From the NCBI RefSeq assembly GCF_000959445.1, contig NZ_CP009631.1, positions 1,426,001 to 1,490,000 of the forward strand: DNA of 64,000 nucleotides. Direction: 5' to 3'. The position numbers and the translations under genes are program-made. The stretch comes from Burkholderia vietnamiensis LMG 10929 (lineage in GTDB: Bacteria; Pseudomonadota; Gammaproteobacteria; Burkholderiales; Burkholderiaceae). This document shows, one piece after another, positions 1-9,140 of this stretch (the stretch's first letter is position 1; each line of letters begins with the position of its first letter). Under the pieces are notes generated by a model. The model was not told where the DNA came from. It ran no database searches and saw only the letters and a list, made by a program, of their open reading frames with translations.

Positions 1-697
1 CGCCCGCGACGACGACTGCTTCGGACAGTCCCAGCTCGCGCGCGACGTCCGCGCGCAGCATGCCCGACGGCGCGTTGCCTTCGACGATGCGCGGCATCTG
101 CGCGCGCGTCATGTCGCAGGCGGCGAGCAGCGCGTCGGACCAGTCGCGGCGCGCGACGTCGAGCCACAGCGTGCCGGCCGCATCCGATGGGTCGGACACC
201 TTCGCGCCGGTCAGACGGAAGCGCAGGTAGTCCTTCGGCATCAGCACGCAGGCCGTCGCGGCGAACACGTCGGGTTCGTGCTTCGCGACCCACAGCAGCT
301 TCGGCGCGGTGAAGCCGGGCATCGCGAGGTTGCCGGCGAGGGTGTGCAGGTCGGGTGCGCGCTCGGTGAGCAGCGCGCATTCGTCGGCGCTGCGCATGTC
401 GTTCCACAGGATCGCGGGGCGCAGCACGCGGTCGTCGCGACCGAGCAGCACCGCGCCGTGCATCTGGCCCGACAGGCCGATTCCGCGCACCTGGGCGAAC
501 GCGTCGCGGTGCTGCGCGCGCAGCGCCGCGAGCGCGGCCAGCGTGCCCTGCCACCAGTCGTCGGGATGCTGTTCCGCCCAGCGCGGATGCGGCCGCGACA
601 CGCTGAACGGCGTGCCGGCGGTGCCGACCACGGTGCCGTCCGGGGCGAGCAGCAGCACCTTCACTTCCGAGGTGCCGAGGTCGATGCCGAGATACAT
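1..697 (-). CDS. xylB: Xylulokinase, N-terminal part (cut by window edge)
   Basis: Only the first 232 codons are inside the window; the rest lies to the left. The protein opens with MYLGIDLGTSEVK, the FGGY-kinase phosphate-1 motif (residues 2-13), followed by GLSGQMHG at 74-81 and LWNDMRS near 97-103, both typical of xylulokinases. These enzymes phosphorylate D-xylulose with ATP to xylulose-5-phosphate in the cytoplasm. It lies 140 bp downstream of the polyol dehydrogenase gene on the same strand, fitting a two-step arabinitol/xylitol route into the pentose phosphate pathway. The family is clear from motifs; the physiological sugar is inferred from the neighbour. Confidence 0.9.
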   Translation of the reverse strand, partial: MYLGIDLGTSEVKVLLLAPDGTVVGTAGTPFSVSRPHPRWAEQHPDDWWQGTLAALAALRAQHRDAFAQVRGIGLSGQMHGAVLLGRDDRVLRPAILWNDMRSADECALLTERAPDLHTLAGNLAMPGFTAPKLLWVAKHEPDVFAATACVLMPKDYLRFRLTGAKVSDPSDAAGTLWLDVARRDWSDALLAACDMTRAQMPRIVEGNAPSGMLRADVARELGLSEAVVVAG

Positions 698-837
698 GAG
701 CGATCCGCTCCGTCAGTGAGGAGCCGCTACTTTAGCCGCACGCATGCGTGCATGCCAACGCAGGTTCGCCCGAATGCGCGGGTGTTTGCGTGCTGCCGTG
801 GTGACCGCGGCCGCGGCCGCGGCGGCGCGGGGCGCGA

Positions 838-2232
838 TCAGCGCTGCGCGAGCCATGCGTCCACGCGCGCGAGCGCGGTGCGCAGCGCGTCGAGCAGCGC
901 CGCGTTGCCGGCGAGCGTGCCCCACAGCGCGCGCGATGCGCACAGGGCGAGCACCGGGTCGTCGGCGGCGACGATCGCGCGCGCGGCGCCTTCGTCCATC
1001 ACGCCGTCCTGGTAGGCATACGGCAGCCGGCCGCGCGCCCAGCGCTCCAGAAAGCGCAGGAACAGCGCGGGCAGCACCGCGGTGGCGATCGGCGCGGCGC
1101 CGCGCGCGAACGATTCGGCGAGCGTCGGCGCGATGAAGCCGGGGATCTTCGAGAAGCCGTCGGCCGCGACGCGCTGGTTGGTGTCGAGCACGTACGGGTT
1201 GCCGAAGCGCTCGAGCACGACGTCGCGGTAGCGTTCGAGGTCGAGCGGACTCGGCGTGAGGCACGGGATCACGTCCTGCGTCACGTAGTCGTGCGCGAAG
1301 CGGCGGATCCCGGCGTCGTGCGTGCCTTCGTGGATATACGTGTGGCCCGCGAGCGTGCCGGCCCACGCGATGCAGCTGTGGGTCGCGTTCAGGATGCGGA
1401 TCTTCGCTTCTTCGTACGGGTGCACGTCGTCCACCAGCTCCGCGCCGGCCAGCTCCCAGCGCGGGCGGCCGGCCGCGAAGCGGTCCTCGATCACCCACTG
1501 GATGAAGGATTCGGCCATCACGGGGCAGGCGTCGTCGATGCCGGTCGCCGCGCGCACGCGTTCGCGCACGTCCGGGGTCGGGCGCGGCGTGATGCGATCG
1601 ACCATCGCGCTCGGCGTCGCCACGTGCGCATCGAACCACGCGAGCAGCGCGGTTTCGCCACGCTGCTCGAGGAACGCGCGCATCCCGGCGCGAAAGCGCG
1701 CGCCGTTGTTGCGCAGGTTGTCGCAGCTCTGCAGCGTGAGCGGGCCCGCGCCGCGCGCGACGCGTTCGGCCAGCAGCGCGGCGAGCGCGCCGTAGAGCGT
1801 CGTGCGCGCGCCTTGCAGATCGGCTGCGAGATCGGCGTTCGCGAGGTCGAGGCGGTTGTGCTCGTCGAGGTAGTAGCCGCCTTCGGTGACCGTGAACGAC
1901 ACGATCCGGCACGCCGGATCGGCGCCGGCGTCGATCAGCGCGGCCAGATCGGGCGACCACGGCAGCACGCGCGAGATCGCGCGGATCGTCTCGTACGCGC
2001 GCTCGCCTTGCGGCGTGACGGTTTCGAGCGTGTAGGCGCCGTGCTGGGCGGCGAGCGCGTCCATCGTCGTGCGCATGTCGTCGCGGATGTTACCGACGGT
2101 CAGCGTCCAGCGCTCGCCGGCCGGCACGGCCGCGTTCACGCGGTGCAGATACCACGCCTGGTGCGCGCGATGGAACGAGCCTGCGCCGATATGCAGCAGC
2201 ACGGGCGGGTGCTCGGAAGGCGATGCGGTCAT
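838..2232 (-). CDS. dalD: Long-chain polyol dehydrogenase (D-arabinitol 4-dehydrogenase / mannitol dehydrogenase family)
   Basis: A 464-residue protein of the mannitol dehydrogenase family, which oxidises polyols with NAD. The N-terminus has the dinucleotide-binding stretch HIGAGSFHRAHQ (about 14-25). The family signature VDRITP is at 211-216, and the active-site segment K277 followed by LNATHS (281-286) carries the catalytic Lys, Asn and His. The length matches D-arabinitol 4-dehydrogenases. An AGGAG sits 7 bases before the ATG. Pairing with xylulokinase downstream favours D-arabinitol (product D-xylulose) over mannitol, but the sequence alone does not decide the substrate. A large palindrome lies about 60 bp upstream. 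Confidence 0.85.
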   Translation of the reverse strand: MTASPSEHPPVLLHIGAGSFHRAHQAWYLHRVNAAVPAGERWTLTVGNIRDDMRTTMDALAAQHGAYTLETVTPQGERAYETIRAISRVLPWSPDLAALIDAGADPACRIVSFTVTEGGYYLDEHNRLDLANADLAADLQGARTTLYGALAALLAERVARGAGPLTLQSCDNLRNNGARFRAGMRAFLEQRGETALLAWFDAHVATPSAMVDRITPRPTPDVRERVRAATGIDDACPVMAESFIQWVIEDRFAAGRPRWELAGAELVDDVHPYEEAKIRILNATHSCIAWAGTLAGHTYIHEGTHDAGIRRFAHDYVTQDVIPCLTPSPLDLERYRDVVLERFGNPYVLDTNQRVAADGFSKIPGFIAPTLAESFARGAAPIATAVLPALFLRFLERWARGRLPYAYQDGVMDEGAARAIVAADDPVLALCASRALWGTLAGNAALLDALRTALARVDAWLAQR

Positions 2233-2294
2233 CCGGTGTCTCCTGTCGCGATCGGATGCCGGCCTGGCAGGGAAGCCGGCGATCCGCGCTGTCG

Positions 2295-2335
2295 AATACG
2301 ATCATTTGCTCTACGTGTGAGCGAATGATCGTATT
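2295..2335. promoter_or_regulatory. Large palindromic operator upstream of the polyol operon
   Basis: Two 17-base arms (2295-2311 and 2319-2335) are inverted repeats with one mismatch around a 7-base spacer. The inner core reads TTTGCTC-N7-GAGCGAA. It lies 60 bp before the dehydrogenase start, where a repressor or activator would act. Long palindromes with a TTGCTC/GAGCAA core would suit a SorC/DeoR-type sugar regulator, but that is inference; no regulator gene is in the window on this side. Confidence 0.6.
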
Positions 2336-2408
2336 GGGGCGAGCGAAAGTCAAGGCGGGGACGGGGCATTTCGATGGTGCGGTGCGGCGGGGTGGGGCGG
2401 GGAAGCGG

Positions 2409-2456
2409 GCGGCGAATCAGGCGGCGAATCAGGCGGCGAATCAGGCGGCGAATCAG
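2409..2456. repeat. Four perfect 12-bp tandem repeats
   Basis: The 12-mer GCGGCGAATCAG occurs four times head to tail without mismatch (2409, 2421, 2433, 2445). It lies between the polyol operon promoter and the end of kynA. The 2233-2628 interval otherwise holds only the palindrome at 2295-2335 and no credible gene. A perfect short array like this is prone to slippage. Confidence 0.9.
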
Positions 2457-2579
2457 ACCGGCGCGGCGGCGCAGATAGCGGCAGCGTGCCGAAGCGGCTG
2501 CACCGGCGCGCCACGGTGGCGGAGGAACGCGTCGAGCGTCGTCTGACCGCCCGCGCCGGCCTTGCCGCGCGCATATGAT

Positions 2580-2612
2580 GCGGCCCGCTCGTCGTCACGA
2601 CGCGCGGGCCGC
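2580..2612 (-). terminator. GC-rich hairpin after kynA
   Basis: Arms GCGGCCCGC (2580-2588) and GCGGGCCGC (2604-2612) form a perfect 9-bp stem 16 bases past the kynA stop. There is no U-tract, so it may protect the 3' end or work with Rho rather than act as a classical terminator. Confidence 0.4.
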
Positions 2613-2628
2613 GTGAGCCGCGCGTGCG

Positions 2629-3561
2629 CTACAGCGTGGTGCGCACGTGCCAGAGCTCGGGGAACAGCACGACGTCGAGCATCTTGCGCAGATACGGCGC
2701 GCCGCTCGTGCCGCCGGTGCCCTGCTTGAAGCCGATGATGCGCTCGACGGTCGTCACGTGACGGAAGCGCCACTGACGGAACGCGTCCTCCAGATCGACG
2801 AGCTCCTCGGCCATCTCGTACAGCTCCCAATGCTGCTGCGGGTGACGATAGACCTCGAGCCACGCGGCCTCGACGGTCTCGTCGTGGCGCATCGGCTGCG
2901 TCCAGTCGCGCTCGAGCCGCTCCGGCGCGATCGGGAAACCGCGCCGCGCGAGCAGGCGCACGACTTCGTCGTAGAACGACGGCGCTTCGAGCGTCGCGCG
3001 CACCTCGGCGAGGATCTCGGGCCGGTGCGCATGCGGCTGCAGCATCTGCACGTTCTTGTTGCCGAGCAGGAATTCGAGCTGCCGGTACTGGTACGACTGA
3101 AAACCCGACGACTGGCCGAGATACGGGCGCATCGCCGAATACTCGGACGGCGTCATCGTCGACAGCACGTTCCACGCCTGCACGAGCTGCTCGAGGATCC
3201 GCGACACGCGCGCGAGCATCTTGAACGCGGGCGGCAGCGCGTCGCCACGCACTGCGTCGAGCGCGCCGCGCAGCTCGAACAGCGCGAGCTTCATCCACAG
3301 CTCGCTGGTCTGATGCTGGATGATGAACAGCATCTCGTTGTGATCGGGCGAGAGCGGATGTTGCGCGTTGAGGATCGAATTCAGCGACAGGTAATCGCCG
3401 TAGCTCATCGACTTCGAGAAATCGAGTTGCGCGTTATGCCAGCCCGGCTCGCCCGCGGCATCGCCCGGCGCCTGATGAGCGGACGGCGCGGCGCGCGTGC
3501 CCGAGAACGGGCAGCCGGCCGGCGCGTCGTCGCCGGGAGGCTGCATATGACCAGAATTCAC
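2629..3561 (-). CDS. kynA: Tryptophan 2,3-dioxygenase
   Basis: Heme dioxygenase that opens the indole ring of L-tryptophan to N-formylkynurenine, the first step of the kynurenine pathway. Family signatures are plain: the distal-His segment [14 protein letters not shown], the [11 protein letters not shown] block, and near the C-terminus [19 protein letters not shown] with the proximal heme His. Start choice: an ATG at 3546 (MQPPGDD) is the usual annotation, but GGAG at 3568-3571 sits 6 bases before an in-frame GTG at 3561, so GTG (310 residues) has the better ribosome site; from the ATG it is 305. It is the third gene of kynB-kynU-kynA, 50 bp after kynU. Confidence 0.95.
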   Translation of the reverse strand: MNSGHMQPPGDDAPAGCPFSGTRAAPSAHQAPGDAAGEPGWHNAQLDFSKSMSYGDYLSLNSILNAQHPLSPDHNEMLFIIQHQTSELWMKLALFELRGALDAVRGDALPPAFKMLARVSRILEQLVQAWNVLSTMTPSEYSAMRPYLGQSSGFQSYQYRQLEFLLGNKNVQMLQPHAHRPEILAEVRATLEAPSFYDEVVRLLARRGFPIAPERLERDWTQPMRHDETVEAAWLEVYRHPQQHWELYEMAEELVDLEDAFRQWRFRHVTTVERIIGFKQGTGGTSGAPYLRKMLDVVLFPELWHVRTTL

Positions 3562-3611
3562 GACTTTCTCCAGATTTGCATGACGGGGCCCGGCGCGCCG
3601 GGCGTAACGGA

Positions 3612-4865
3612 TCAGGTCACCGCGCCGCGCTCGGCGAACTCGGGCGCCTTCCACGCGTCGGTGGCGAGGATGTCGCGCAGCGTGTCGACGGCGTCCCAGA
3701 CGTCGACGAAGCGCGTATAGAGCGGCGTGAAGCCGAAGCGCAGCACGTCGGGCTCGCGGTAGTCGCCGATCACGCCGCGCGCGATCAGCGCCTGCATGAC
3801 TTCATAGCCGTGCGGATGCTCGAAGCTCGCCTGCGAGCCGCGCTGGTGATGCGCGCGCGGCGTGACGAGCTTCAGCGACAGCCCCGCGCAGCGCGCTTCG
3901 ACGAGCGCGATGAACGCGTCGGTCAGCGCCAGCGACTTGCGGCGGATCGCCTGCATGTCGGTCTGCAGGAACACGTCGAGCCCGCATTCGACCATCGACA
4001 TCGACACGATCGGCTGCGTGCCGCACAGAAAGCGCGCGATGCCCGGGTCCGGCGCGAACGCCGGCTGCATCGCGAACGGCGCGCGGTGGCCCCACCAGCC
4101 GGACAGCGGCTGCGAGAAATGCGCGTGATGGCGATGCGGCACCCACACGAACGCCGGCGAGCCGGGGCCGCCGTTCAGGTATTTGTACGTGCAGCCGACC
4201 GCGCCGTCGGCACGCGCGCCGTTCAGGTCGACCGGCACCGCGCCGGCGGAGTGCGCGAGATCCCACAGCATCAGCGCGCCCGCGTCGTGCGCGAGCTGCG
4301 TGACGGCCGGCATGTCGTGCATGTAGCCGGTGCGGTAGTTCACGTGCGTGATCATCGCGACGGCCGTGTCGTCGCCGAGCGCGGCCGGCAATTCCGCCGG
4401 ATCGTCGATCAGACGCAGCTCGTAGCCGCCGCCGAGCTGCTCGATCAGCCCTTGCGCGATGTACAGGTCGGTCGGGAAATTCGAGCGCTCGGACACGATC
4501 ACGCGGCGCTGCGGCGCGCGCTCGGCCTGATGGCGCAGCATCGCAGACAGCAGCTTGAACAGGTTGATCGAGATCGTGTCGGTCACGACCGTTTCGCCGG
4601 CTGCGCCGCCGATCAGCGTCGCGAGCTTGTCGCCGAGGCGGCGCGGCAGCGCGAACCAGCCGGCGGTGTTCCAGCTGCGGATCAGGCCTTCGCCCCATTC
4701 GGCGCCGATCACCTGTTGCGCGCGGGCGGCCGATGCGCGCGGCTGCGCGCCGAGCGAATTGCCGTCGAGATAGATCACGCCGTCGGGCAGCGCGAACTGG
4801 CCGCGCAGCGCGGCGAGCGGATCGTCGCGGTCGAGGGCGAGCGCGTCTTCACGGGTCTTGATCAT
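3612..4865 (-). CDS. kynU: Kynureninase
   Basis: PLP enzyme of the aminotransferase fold that cleaves kynurenine to anthranilate and alanine. The 417-residue product has YLDGNSLG at 32-39, WDLAHSAGA at 201-209 (Asp binding the pyridine nitrogen) and [15 protein letters not shown] at 225-239 with the PLP lysine at 228. No purine-rich ribosome site precedes the ATG; the gene begins 23 bp after the kynB stop, so translational coupling is likely. Middle gene of kynBUA. Confidence 0.95.
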   Translation of the reverse strand: MIKTREDALALDRDDPLAALRGQFALPDGVIYLDGNSLGAQPRASAARAQQVIGAEWGEGLIRSWNTAGWFALPRRLGDKLATLIGGAAGETVVTDTISINLFKLLSAMLRHQAERAPQRRVIVSERSNFPTDLYIAQGLIEQLGGGYELRLIDDPAELPAALGDDTAVAMITHVNYRTGYMHDMPAVTQLAHDAGALMLWDLAHSAGAVPVDLNGARADGAVGCTYKYLNGGPGSPAFVWVPHRHHAHFSQPLSGWWGHRAPFAMQPAFAPDPGIARFLCGTQPIVSMSMVECGLDVFLQTDMQAIRRKSLALTDAFIALVEARCAGLSLKLVTPRAHHQRGSQASFEHPHGYEVMQALIARGVIGDYREPDVLRFGFTPLYTRFVDVWDAVDTLRDILATDAWKAPEFAERGAVT

Positions 4866-4888
4866 GATGTCGATGAGGGGTTCGGTAA

Positions 4889-5530
4889 TCAGGAGGAATG
4901 GCCGGGCAGCGCGCGCAGCACCGCACGCACGGGGCTCGCATCGAGCGTCGTGAACTTCAGCGGCAGCGCGATCAGCTCGTAATCGCCGGCCGGGACGTCG
5001 TCGAGCACGATGCCTTCGAGTATCGCCATCCGGTGCGCGCGCACGCGGTGATGCGCATCCATCGTCTTCGATTCCTGCGGGTCCAGCGACGGCGTGTCGA
5101 TGCCGATCAGCTTCACGCCGCGGGCGGCGAGCAGGTCGATCGTCTCCGGCGCGACCGCGCAGAAATCGCTGTCCCACCGCTCGACGCTCGCGTGCGCGCA
5201 GGTGCGCAGCAGCACGCGCGGCGGCACGCGATCGAGCGCGGCCTCGACGTCGACCGGCTGCACGCGCGGCGCTGCGCCGACGCAGTGGATCACGCGGCAC
5301 GGGCCGAGATACGCGCCGAGCGCCACGGCGCCGATCGGCGCGCCGTCGGCGTCGTTATGCAGCGGCGCGTCGCAGTGCGCGCCGGTATGCGGCGACAGCG
5401 TCAGGCGCGCGACGTTGACCGGCGAGCCGGCCTCCATCTGCCATACGCGCTCGACCGACAGCGGCGTGTCGCCCGGCCACACGGGCGTGGCGGGGCTGAG
5501 CGGCGGCGAGATGTCCCAGAGTGTGTCCAT
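4889..5530 (-). CDS. kynB: Kynurenine formamidase (arylformamidase)
   Basis: Metal-dependent hydrolase of the cyclase family that converts N-formylkynurenine to kynurenine. The product is 213 residues, the usual length, and starts [11 protein letters not shown] as its homologues do. The metal-binding signature HTGAHCDAP is at 48-56 (His48, His52, Asp54). It leads the kynBUA operon although it acts second in the pathway. The ribosome site is weak. Divergent kynR starts 130 bp away. Confidence 0.95.
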   Translation of the reverse strand: MDTLWDISPPLSPATPVWPGDTPLSVERVWQMEAGSPVNVARLTLSPHTGAHCDAPLHNDADGAPIGAVALGAYLGPCRVIHCVGAAPRVQPVDVEAALDRVPPRVLLRTCAHASVERWDSDFCAVAPETIDLLAARGVKLIGIDTPSLDPQESKTMDAHHRVRAHRMAILEGIVLDDVPAGDYELIALPLKFTTLDASPVRAVLRALPGHSS

Positions 5531-5603
5531 GGCATGACGAATCGGTGAATCGATCCTTCGAATGATAGGTGGACGCTCGCAGAAAGTGCTTGCGAAATAA
5601 CCA

Positions 5604-5631
5604 TGGACAATCCGCCGGATTGGCAGATAAT
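5604..5631 (+). promoter_or_regulatory. Predicted kynR promoter
   Basis: TGGACA (5604-5609) and GATAAT (5626-5631) are 16 bp apart, 30 bp before the kynR start. The 130-bp gap to kynB must also hold the operon promoter and the KynR site; I could not fix the latter by eye. Confidence 0.55.
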
Positions 5632-5660
5632 TCGACTCAGAGGGAAAAGGGGGACCAAAA

Positions 5661-6161
5661 ATGCATGCGATCACGCTCGATGCCACCGACTGCCGGATTC
5701 TCGCCGTACTGCAGGAGGAAGGCAGAATCAGCAATCTGGACCTGGCCGAACGCATCTCGCTTTCGCCGTCGGCCTGTCTGCGCCGGATGCGGCTGCTCGA
5801 GGAGCAAGGGGTCATCGAACACTACCGTGCGTGCCTGAGCCGCGAGAAGCTCGGCTTCGAGCTCGAGGCGTTCGTGCAGGTGTCGATGCGCAACGAGGAA
5901 AACCAGTGGCACGAGCGCTTCGCGGAAGCGCTGCGCGAATGGCCGGAGGTGGTCGGCGCGTTCGTCGTGACCGGCGAAAGCCATTACCTGCTGCGCGTGC
6001 TCGCGCACAACCTCAAGCACTATTCGGATTTCGTGCTGAACCGCCTGTACAAGGCGCCCGGCGTGATGGACATCCGCTCGAACATCGTGCTGCAGACGCT
6101 GAAGGACGAAGCGGGCGCGCCGGTCGGGCTGGCGCGCACGGGGGCGATCAAAGCGGTGTGA
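5661..6161 (+). CDS. kynR: Lrp/AsnC-family regulator of kynurenine genes
   Basis: A 166-residue Lrp/AsnC protein: winged helix-turn-helix at about 7-60 ([20 protein letters not shown], then [15 protein letters not shown]) and a RAM/effector domain from about 70. A GGGGG stretch lies 8 bases before the ATG. Divergence from kynBUA matches KynR of Pseudomonas, which activates the pathway in response to kynurenine; that function is transferred from family and context. Its 3' end overlaps the convergent flavin reductase gene by 14 bp. Confidence 0.88.
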   Translation: MHAITLDATDCRILAVLQEEGRISNLDLAERISLSPSACLRRMRLLEEQGVIEHYRACLSREKLGFELEAFVQVSMRNEENQWHERFAEALREWPEVVGAFVVTGESHYLLRVLAHNLKHYSDFVLNRLYKAPGVMDIRSNIVLQTLKDEAGAPVGLARTGAIKAV

Positions 6162-6657
6162 GCCCGTGGAAGCCGCCGCCGTGGAACACCAGCGGCGGCG
6201 CGGCGTCGGCTGCGGCGCGCACGCCGCAACGCTCGACTTCGCCGACGAAGATCACATGGTCGCCTTCGTCGTAGCGGCTGCGGTTGTGGCATTCGAACCA
6301 GGCGAGCGCGCCGTCGAGCACCGGCATGCCCGAGTTGCCGGCCGCGTGCGCGATCCCTTCGAAGCGATCGCCCTTGTAGGTCGAGAAACGCTTGCACAGG
6401 TCGAGTTGCGACGCCGCGAGCACGTTCACCACGTAATGGCTGTTGCTGCGGAATACGGGCGTGGACGCCGATTTGTGCGCGAGGCTCCACAGCACCAGCG
6501 GCGGATCGAGCGACACCGAGTTGAACGAGCTCGCGGTGATGCCGATCAGTTGCCCGGACGGCGCGCGCGTCGTGATGACGGTGACGCCGGTGGCGAACTG
6601 GCCGAGCGCCTGACGAAATGCGGCCGAGTCGAAATCGGGCGGAGTGGCGTGCTTCAT
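6148..6657 (-). CDS. Flavin reductase family protein (FMN-binding split barrel)
   Basis: A 169-residue protein with the flavin reductase-like fold: FRQALGQFATGVTVITTR at the start, GITASSFNSVSLDPPLVLWSL (about 39-59) binding FMN, and DGALAWFECHNRSRYDEGDH in the middle. Such proteins use NAD(P)H to supply reduced flavin to partner monooxygenases; no partner lies next door, so the recipient is unknown. It overlaps kynR tail to tail. The C-terminus FHGGGFHGL is common in this family. Confidence 0.85.
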   Translation of the reverse strand: MKHATPPDFDSAAFRQALGQFATGVTVITTRAPSGQLIGITASSFNSVSLDPPLVLWSLAHKSASTPVFRSNSHYVVNVLAASQLDLCKRFSTYKGDRFEGIAHAAGNSGMPVLDGALAWFECHNRSRYDEGDHVIFVGEVERCGVRAAADAAPPLVFHGGGFHGLTPL

Positions 6658-7071
6658 CGGGCCGCCATCAACGACGAAACGGACGGGCGCGGCGCGCGGC
6701 GGATGCGACGGGCGCGGCGGACGAATGGCGACGGGGCCGGGGCGATCGGTTCGAAAGTGGTGCGCATGGCGCGATTCTAGCGGAATCGCGCGGGGCGGAC
6801 CTCCGCGCCACGCCCAGCGCGGGGCGAGCGTGAGGTAGCGCACATTGGTGGGGGGCGTTGGCGCCATCGGGGCATCCGCAGCATTCGCGACACCGAATCG
6901 GCCGGCGGCATTCGGCATCCAGGGCATCCAACGGCGGCAACGGCGGCAACCGCGGCAACGGCGGCAGCGGCAACCACGCCAACTGCGGCATCCACGGCAA
7001 CGCCGACATCCACGACGCCGCGCAGCCAGCTCACCGCCAGCGCCCCTTCCCGCCATACCGCAGCCATCCGC
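6658..7071. other. Gene-free, repeat-rich interval
   Basis: I see no credible gene here. The segment 6920-7020 is a degenerate tract of GGCAACGGC-like units, and long open frames through it are low-complexity artefacts. A promoter for the flavin reductase must lie at the left end, but I cannot place it. Confidence 0.6.
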
Positions 7072-7737
7072 CTACCGCGCCGCGGCGAGCCCGAGCGACA
7101 GCGCCCCGGTCAGTATCAGGCTCGACGCCCATACGGCATCGAGATTGAACCAGCTGCGCGCGACGAATTTCAGCCCCAGATAACGGTAGACCAGCCACGC
7201 GAGCACGCCGCCCGCGCCGACCATCGCCGCCGCATGGACGGCCGCGACGACGAGCGCCGTGCCGAGATGCGCGTCGATCAGCGTGGCGGCCGCGCGATGG
7301 CCGGCATCCCGGTCCGGCCCGCAGAGCCCGAGATAGATCGGCACCAGCATCAGCCCCGCGCCGTGTGCGAGCGCGACGGCGAACGACCACAGCCCGAGCC
7401 GCGCCGGCGCGATGCGGGCGAGCGCGCGCGGGTGCCGGCGCCGGATCAGCAGCGCCGCGCCGAAGCCGATCACGAGCACGCTCGCGCCGATCCGGATCGC
7501 CGGCTGCCACGCGAGCAACGCGGCGAGCAGCCCGAACGGCAGCATCACCATGAACACGGCGAGCGCGTGGCCGAGTGCGAGATAGCCGAGCGCCGCGACG
7601 AGCGCGTCGACGCGGCGCGTCATCAGCGCGTTCGACACGGCGAGCGGCCAGCCCATCGCGGGGTTCAGCCCGTGGTAGACGCCGCTCGCGAGCACGGCCG
7701 CCCACAGCGCGAGCGACGCAGGCAGGGTGGCGCTCAA
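7072..7737 (-). CDS. Polytopic membrane protein coupled to the SBP56 gene
   Basis: I do not recognise a named family. The 221-residue product is very hydrophobic, with about six membrane segments. A conserved-looking start SGVYHGLNPAMGWP is followed by a cytoplasmic IRRRHPRALAR loop and the segment GLCGPDRDAGHRA, where His and Asp could bind metal. The start is taken as TTG at 7737, whose last bases overlap the TGA of the upstream gene (TTGA), implying coupling; a GTG further in is possible. Context suggests it serves the SBP56 protein, for example in copper or substrate transfer, but that is inference. Confidence 0.6.
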   Translation of the reverse strand: MSATLPASLALWAAVLASGVYHGLNPAMGWPLAVSNALMTRRVDALVAALGYLALGHALAVFMVMLPFGLLAALLAWQPAIRIGASVLVIGFGAALLIRRRHPRALARIAPARLGLWSFAVALAHGAGLMLVPIYLGLCGPDRDAGHRAAATLIDAHLGTALVVAAVHAAAMVGAGGVLAWLVYRYLGLKFVARSWFNLDAVWASSLILTGALSLGLAAAR

Positions 7738-9140
7738 CGCCTGACCGACGGGTAGCAGAAGGAATCGGTCGAGCAGTCGCCGCCGTCGAGCCGGATCTGA
7801 TGCGCGCGATAGCCGTCGGGGAACTCGACCCAGTAGTCGTCGGCGAGCGTGAGGCCGCCGTCCGGCCCCGCGTGCGCGAGCACCTGCGCGGCCGGCACGC
7901 CGTCCGGATAGAACTGGTCGTCCCAGGTCGAGTACAGCGAGTTGGTCCAGTACACGCGCCGGCCGTCGCGGCTGACTTCGACCATCTGCGGGCCGCCCGC
8001 GAACGCGCGGCCGTTCGGATGCGGCGCGCGCCGCACGATGCCGCCGATGCGCACCGAGCCCACGAGCACCGGCCGATGCGGATCGGACACGTCGTACTGG
8101 CGCATCTCGCCGGTGCCCCAGCACGACACGTACAGGAAGCGATCGTCGAGCGACAGGTCGATGTCGGTCACGAGCGGCGGCACCGCGCCGAAGCCTTTCA
8201 GCAGCGGCGGCAATTCGTCGGCCGCGGCCGGCTCCGGCGGAATCGTCGCGGCCTTCTTCGCGTGGAACCTGCCGTCTTCGCGCCACCAGGTCCAGATCGA
8301 GCCTTCGAGTGTGGCCGTATCGACCACGACGCCGACGAACCCGTATTCGCGCGCCGGATCGTGCGCGGGCCGCACTTCGAGCGCCATCTGGTGCTGCGCG
8401 CCGAGGTCGATCGTCTGCACGTTGCGGCGCGCGCGCAAGTCCCAGAAGTGCAGACGGTGCCCGTAGCGGTTGGCGAGCAGGTCTTCCGGCACGATGCCGT
8501 TTTCGAATTGCGGCGGCAGCGCCCATTCGCTCGACACCATGTAGTCGCGCGGCAGGTTCCACCAGAAGTCGTAGTGCTTGTCCTGCGGGCCGCGGTCGAT
8601 TTCCCAGCGGCCGAGCACGTCGAAGGTCTCGCAGTCCATGATGAAGATGCCGGGCGCGCCGTCGGTGCCGTCCTTGCCTGCGCCGCCGAGCGTGCTGACG
8701 TAGATGCCTTCCGGGCCGCAGTGGACCGTGTGCGGCCGCGAGTAGCCGGTCTTCGCGAACACTTCGTCGGGCTCGATGATCTTGTGGATGCGCGCCTGCG
8801 TCGGATGCGGCTTCGTGTCGATCACGTAGATGCGCGACGAGCGCAGGCCCGGAATGATCAGGAAGCGGCGCTCGAGAAAGGCGTGGCCCGTCAGCGGCGA
8901 CAGCGACGACGAGCACGCATTCCACCCGAAGTGGTGAAACTCGTCGCCGGTGTGCGGCATCGTCACCGTGTGGACGATCTTCCCGTAGGTCGCCGAGCCG
9001 GGCTTCACGTCGATGACGGCGAGCGCGTCGGGTCTGGAAAAATCGGGGCTCAGCAACAACGTATAGGCGAACGCCTCGGGCGGCGCCTGCATCGCAAGCT
9101 CCGGTGAGGCGTGAAAGGTCGGATCGGGCCGCATGTTCAT
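7734..9140 (-). CDS. Selenium-binding protein SBP56 family (methanethiol oxidase type)
   Basis: The 468-residue product matches the SBP56 beta-propeller family throughout: DEFHHFGWNACSSS (66-79), SRIYVIDTKPHP, GYSRPHTVHCGPEGIYVS, DYMVSSEWA, LQ-type blade repeats, and a C-terminal DGYRAHQIRLDGGDCSTD. Bacterial members are copper-dependent methanethiol oxidases making formaldehyde, sulfide and peroxide. Human SBP56 has CSSC at the conserved loop; here it is C76-S-S-S79, so only one cysteine remains. Strong AGGAGG precedes ATG 9140. It is followed by the membrane protein with overlapping stop/start. Confidence 0.85.
   Translation of the reverse strand: MNMRPDPTFHASPELAMQAPPEAFAYTLLLSPDFSRPDALAVIDVKPGSATYGKIVHTVTMPHTGDEFHHFGWNACSSSLSPLTGHAFLERRFLIIPGLRSSRIYVIDTKPHPTQARIHKIIEPDEVFAKTGYSRPHTVHCGPEGIYVSTLGGAGKDGTDGAPGIFIMDCETFDVLGRWEIDRGPQDKHYDFWWNLPRDYMVSSEWALPPQFENGIVPEDLLANRYGHRLHFWDLRARRNVQTIDLGAQHQMALEVRPAHDPAREYGFVGVVVDTATLEGSIWTWWREDGRFHAKKAATIPPEPAAADELPPLLKGFGAVPPLVTDIDLSLDDRFLYVSCWGTGEMRQYDVSDPHRPVLVGSVRIGGIVRRAPHPNGRAFAGGPQMVEVSRDGRRVYWTNSLYSTWDDQFYPDGVPAAQVLAHAGPDGGLTLADDYWVEFPDGYRAHQIRLDGGDCSTDSFCYPSVRR

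Noticed and set aside
2409..2456. Short repeats as a possible CRISPR array
   Set aside because: The 12-bp units are contiguous with no spacers, and no cas gene is near.
3576..4982. A 468-codon frame antisense to kynU
   Set aside because: No recognisable domain; kynU on the other strand has all family motifs.
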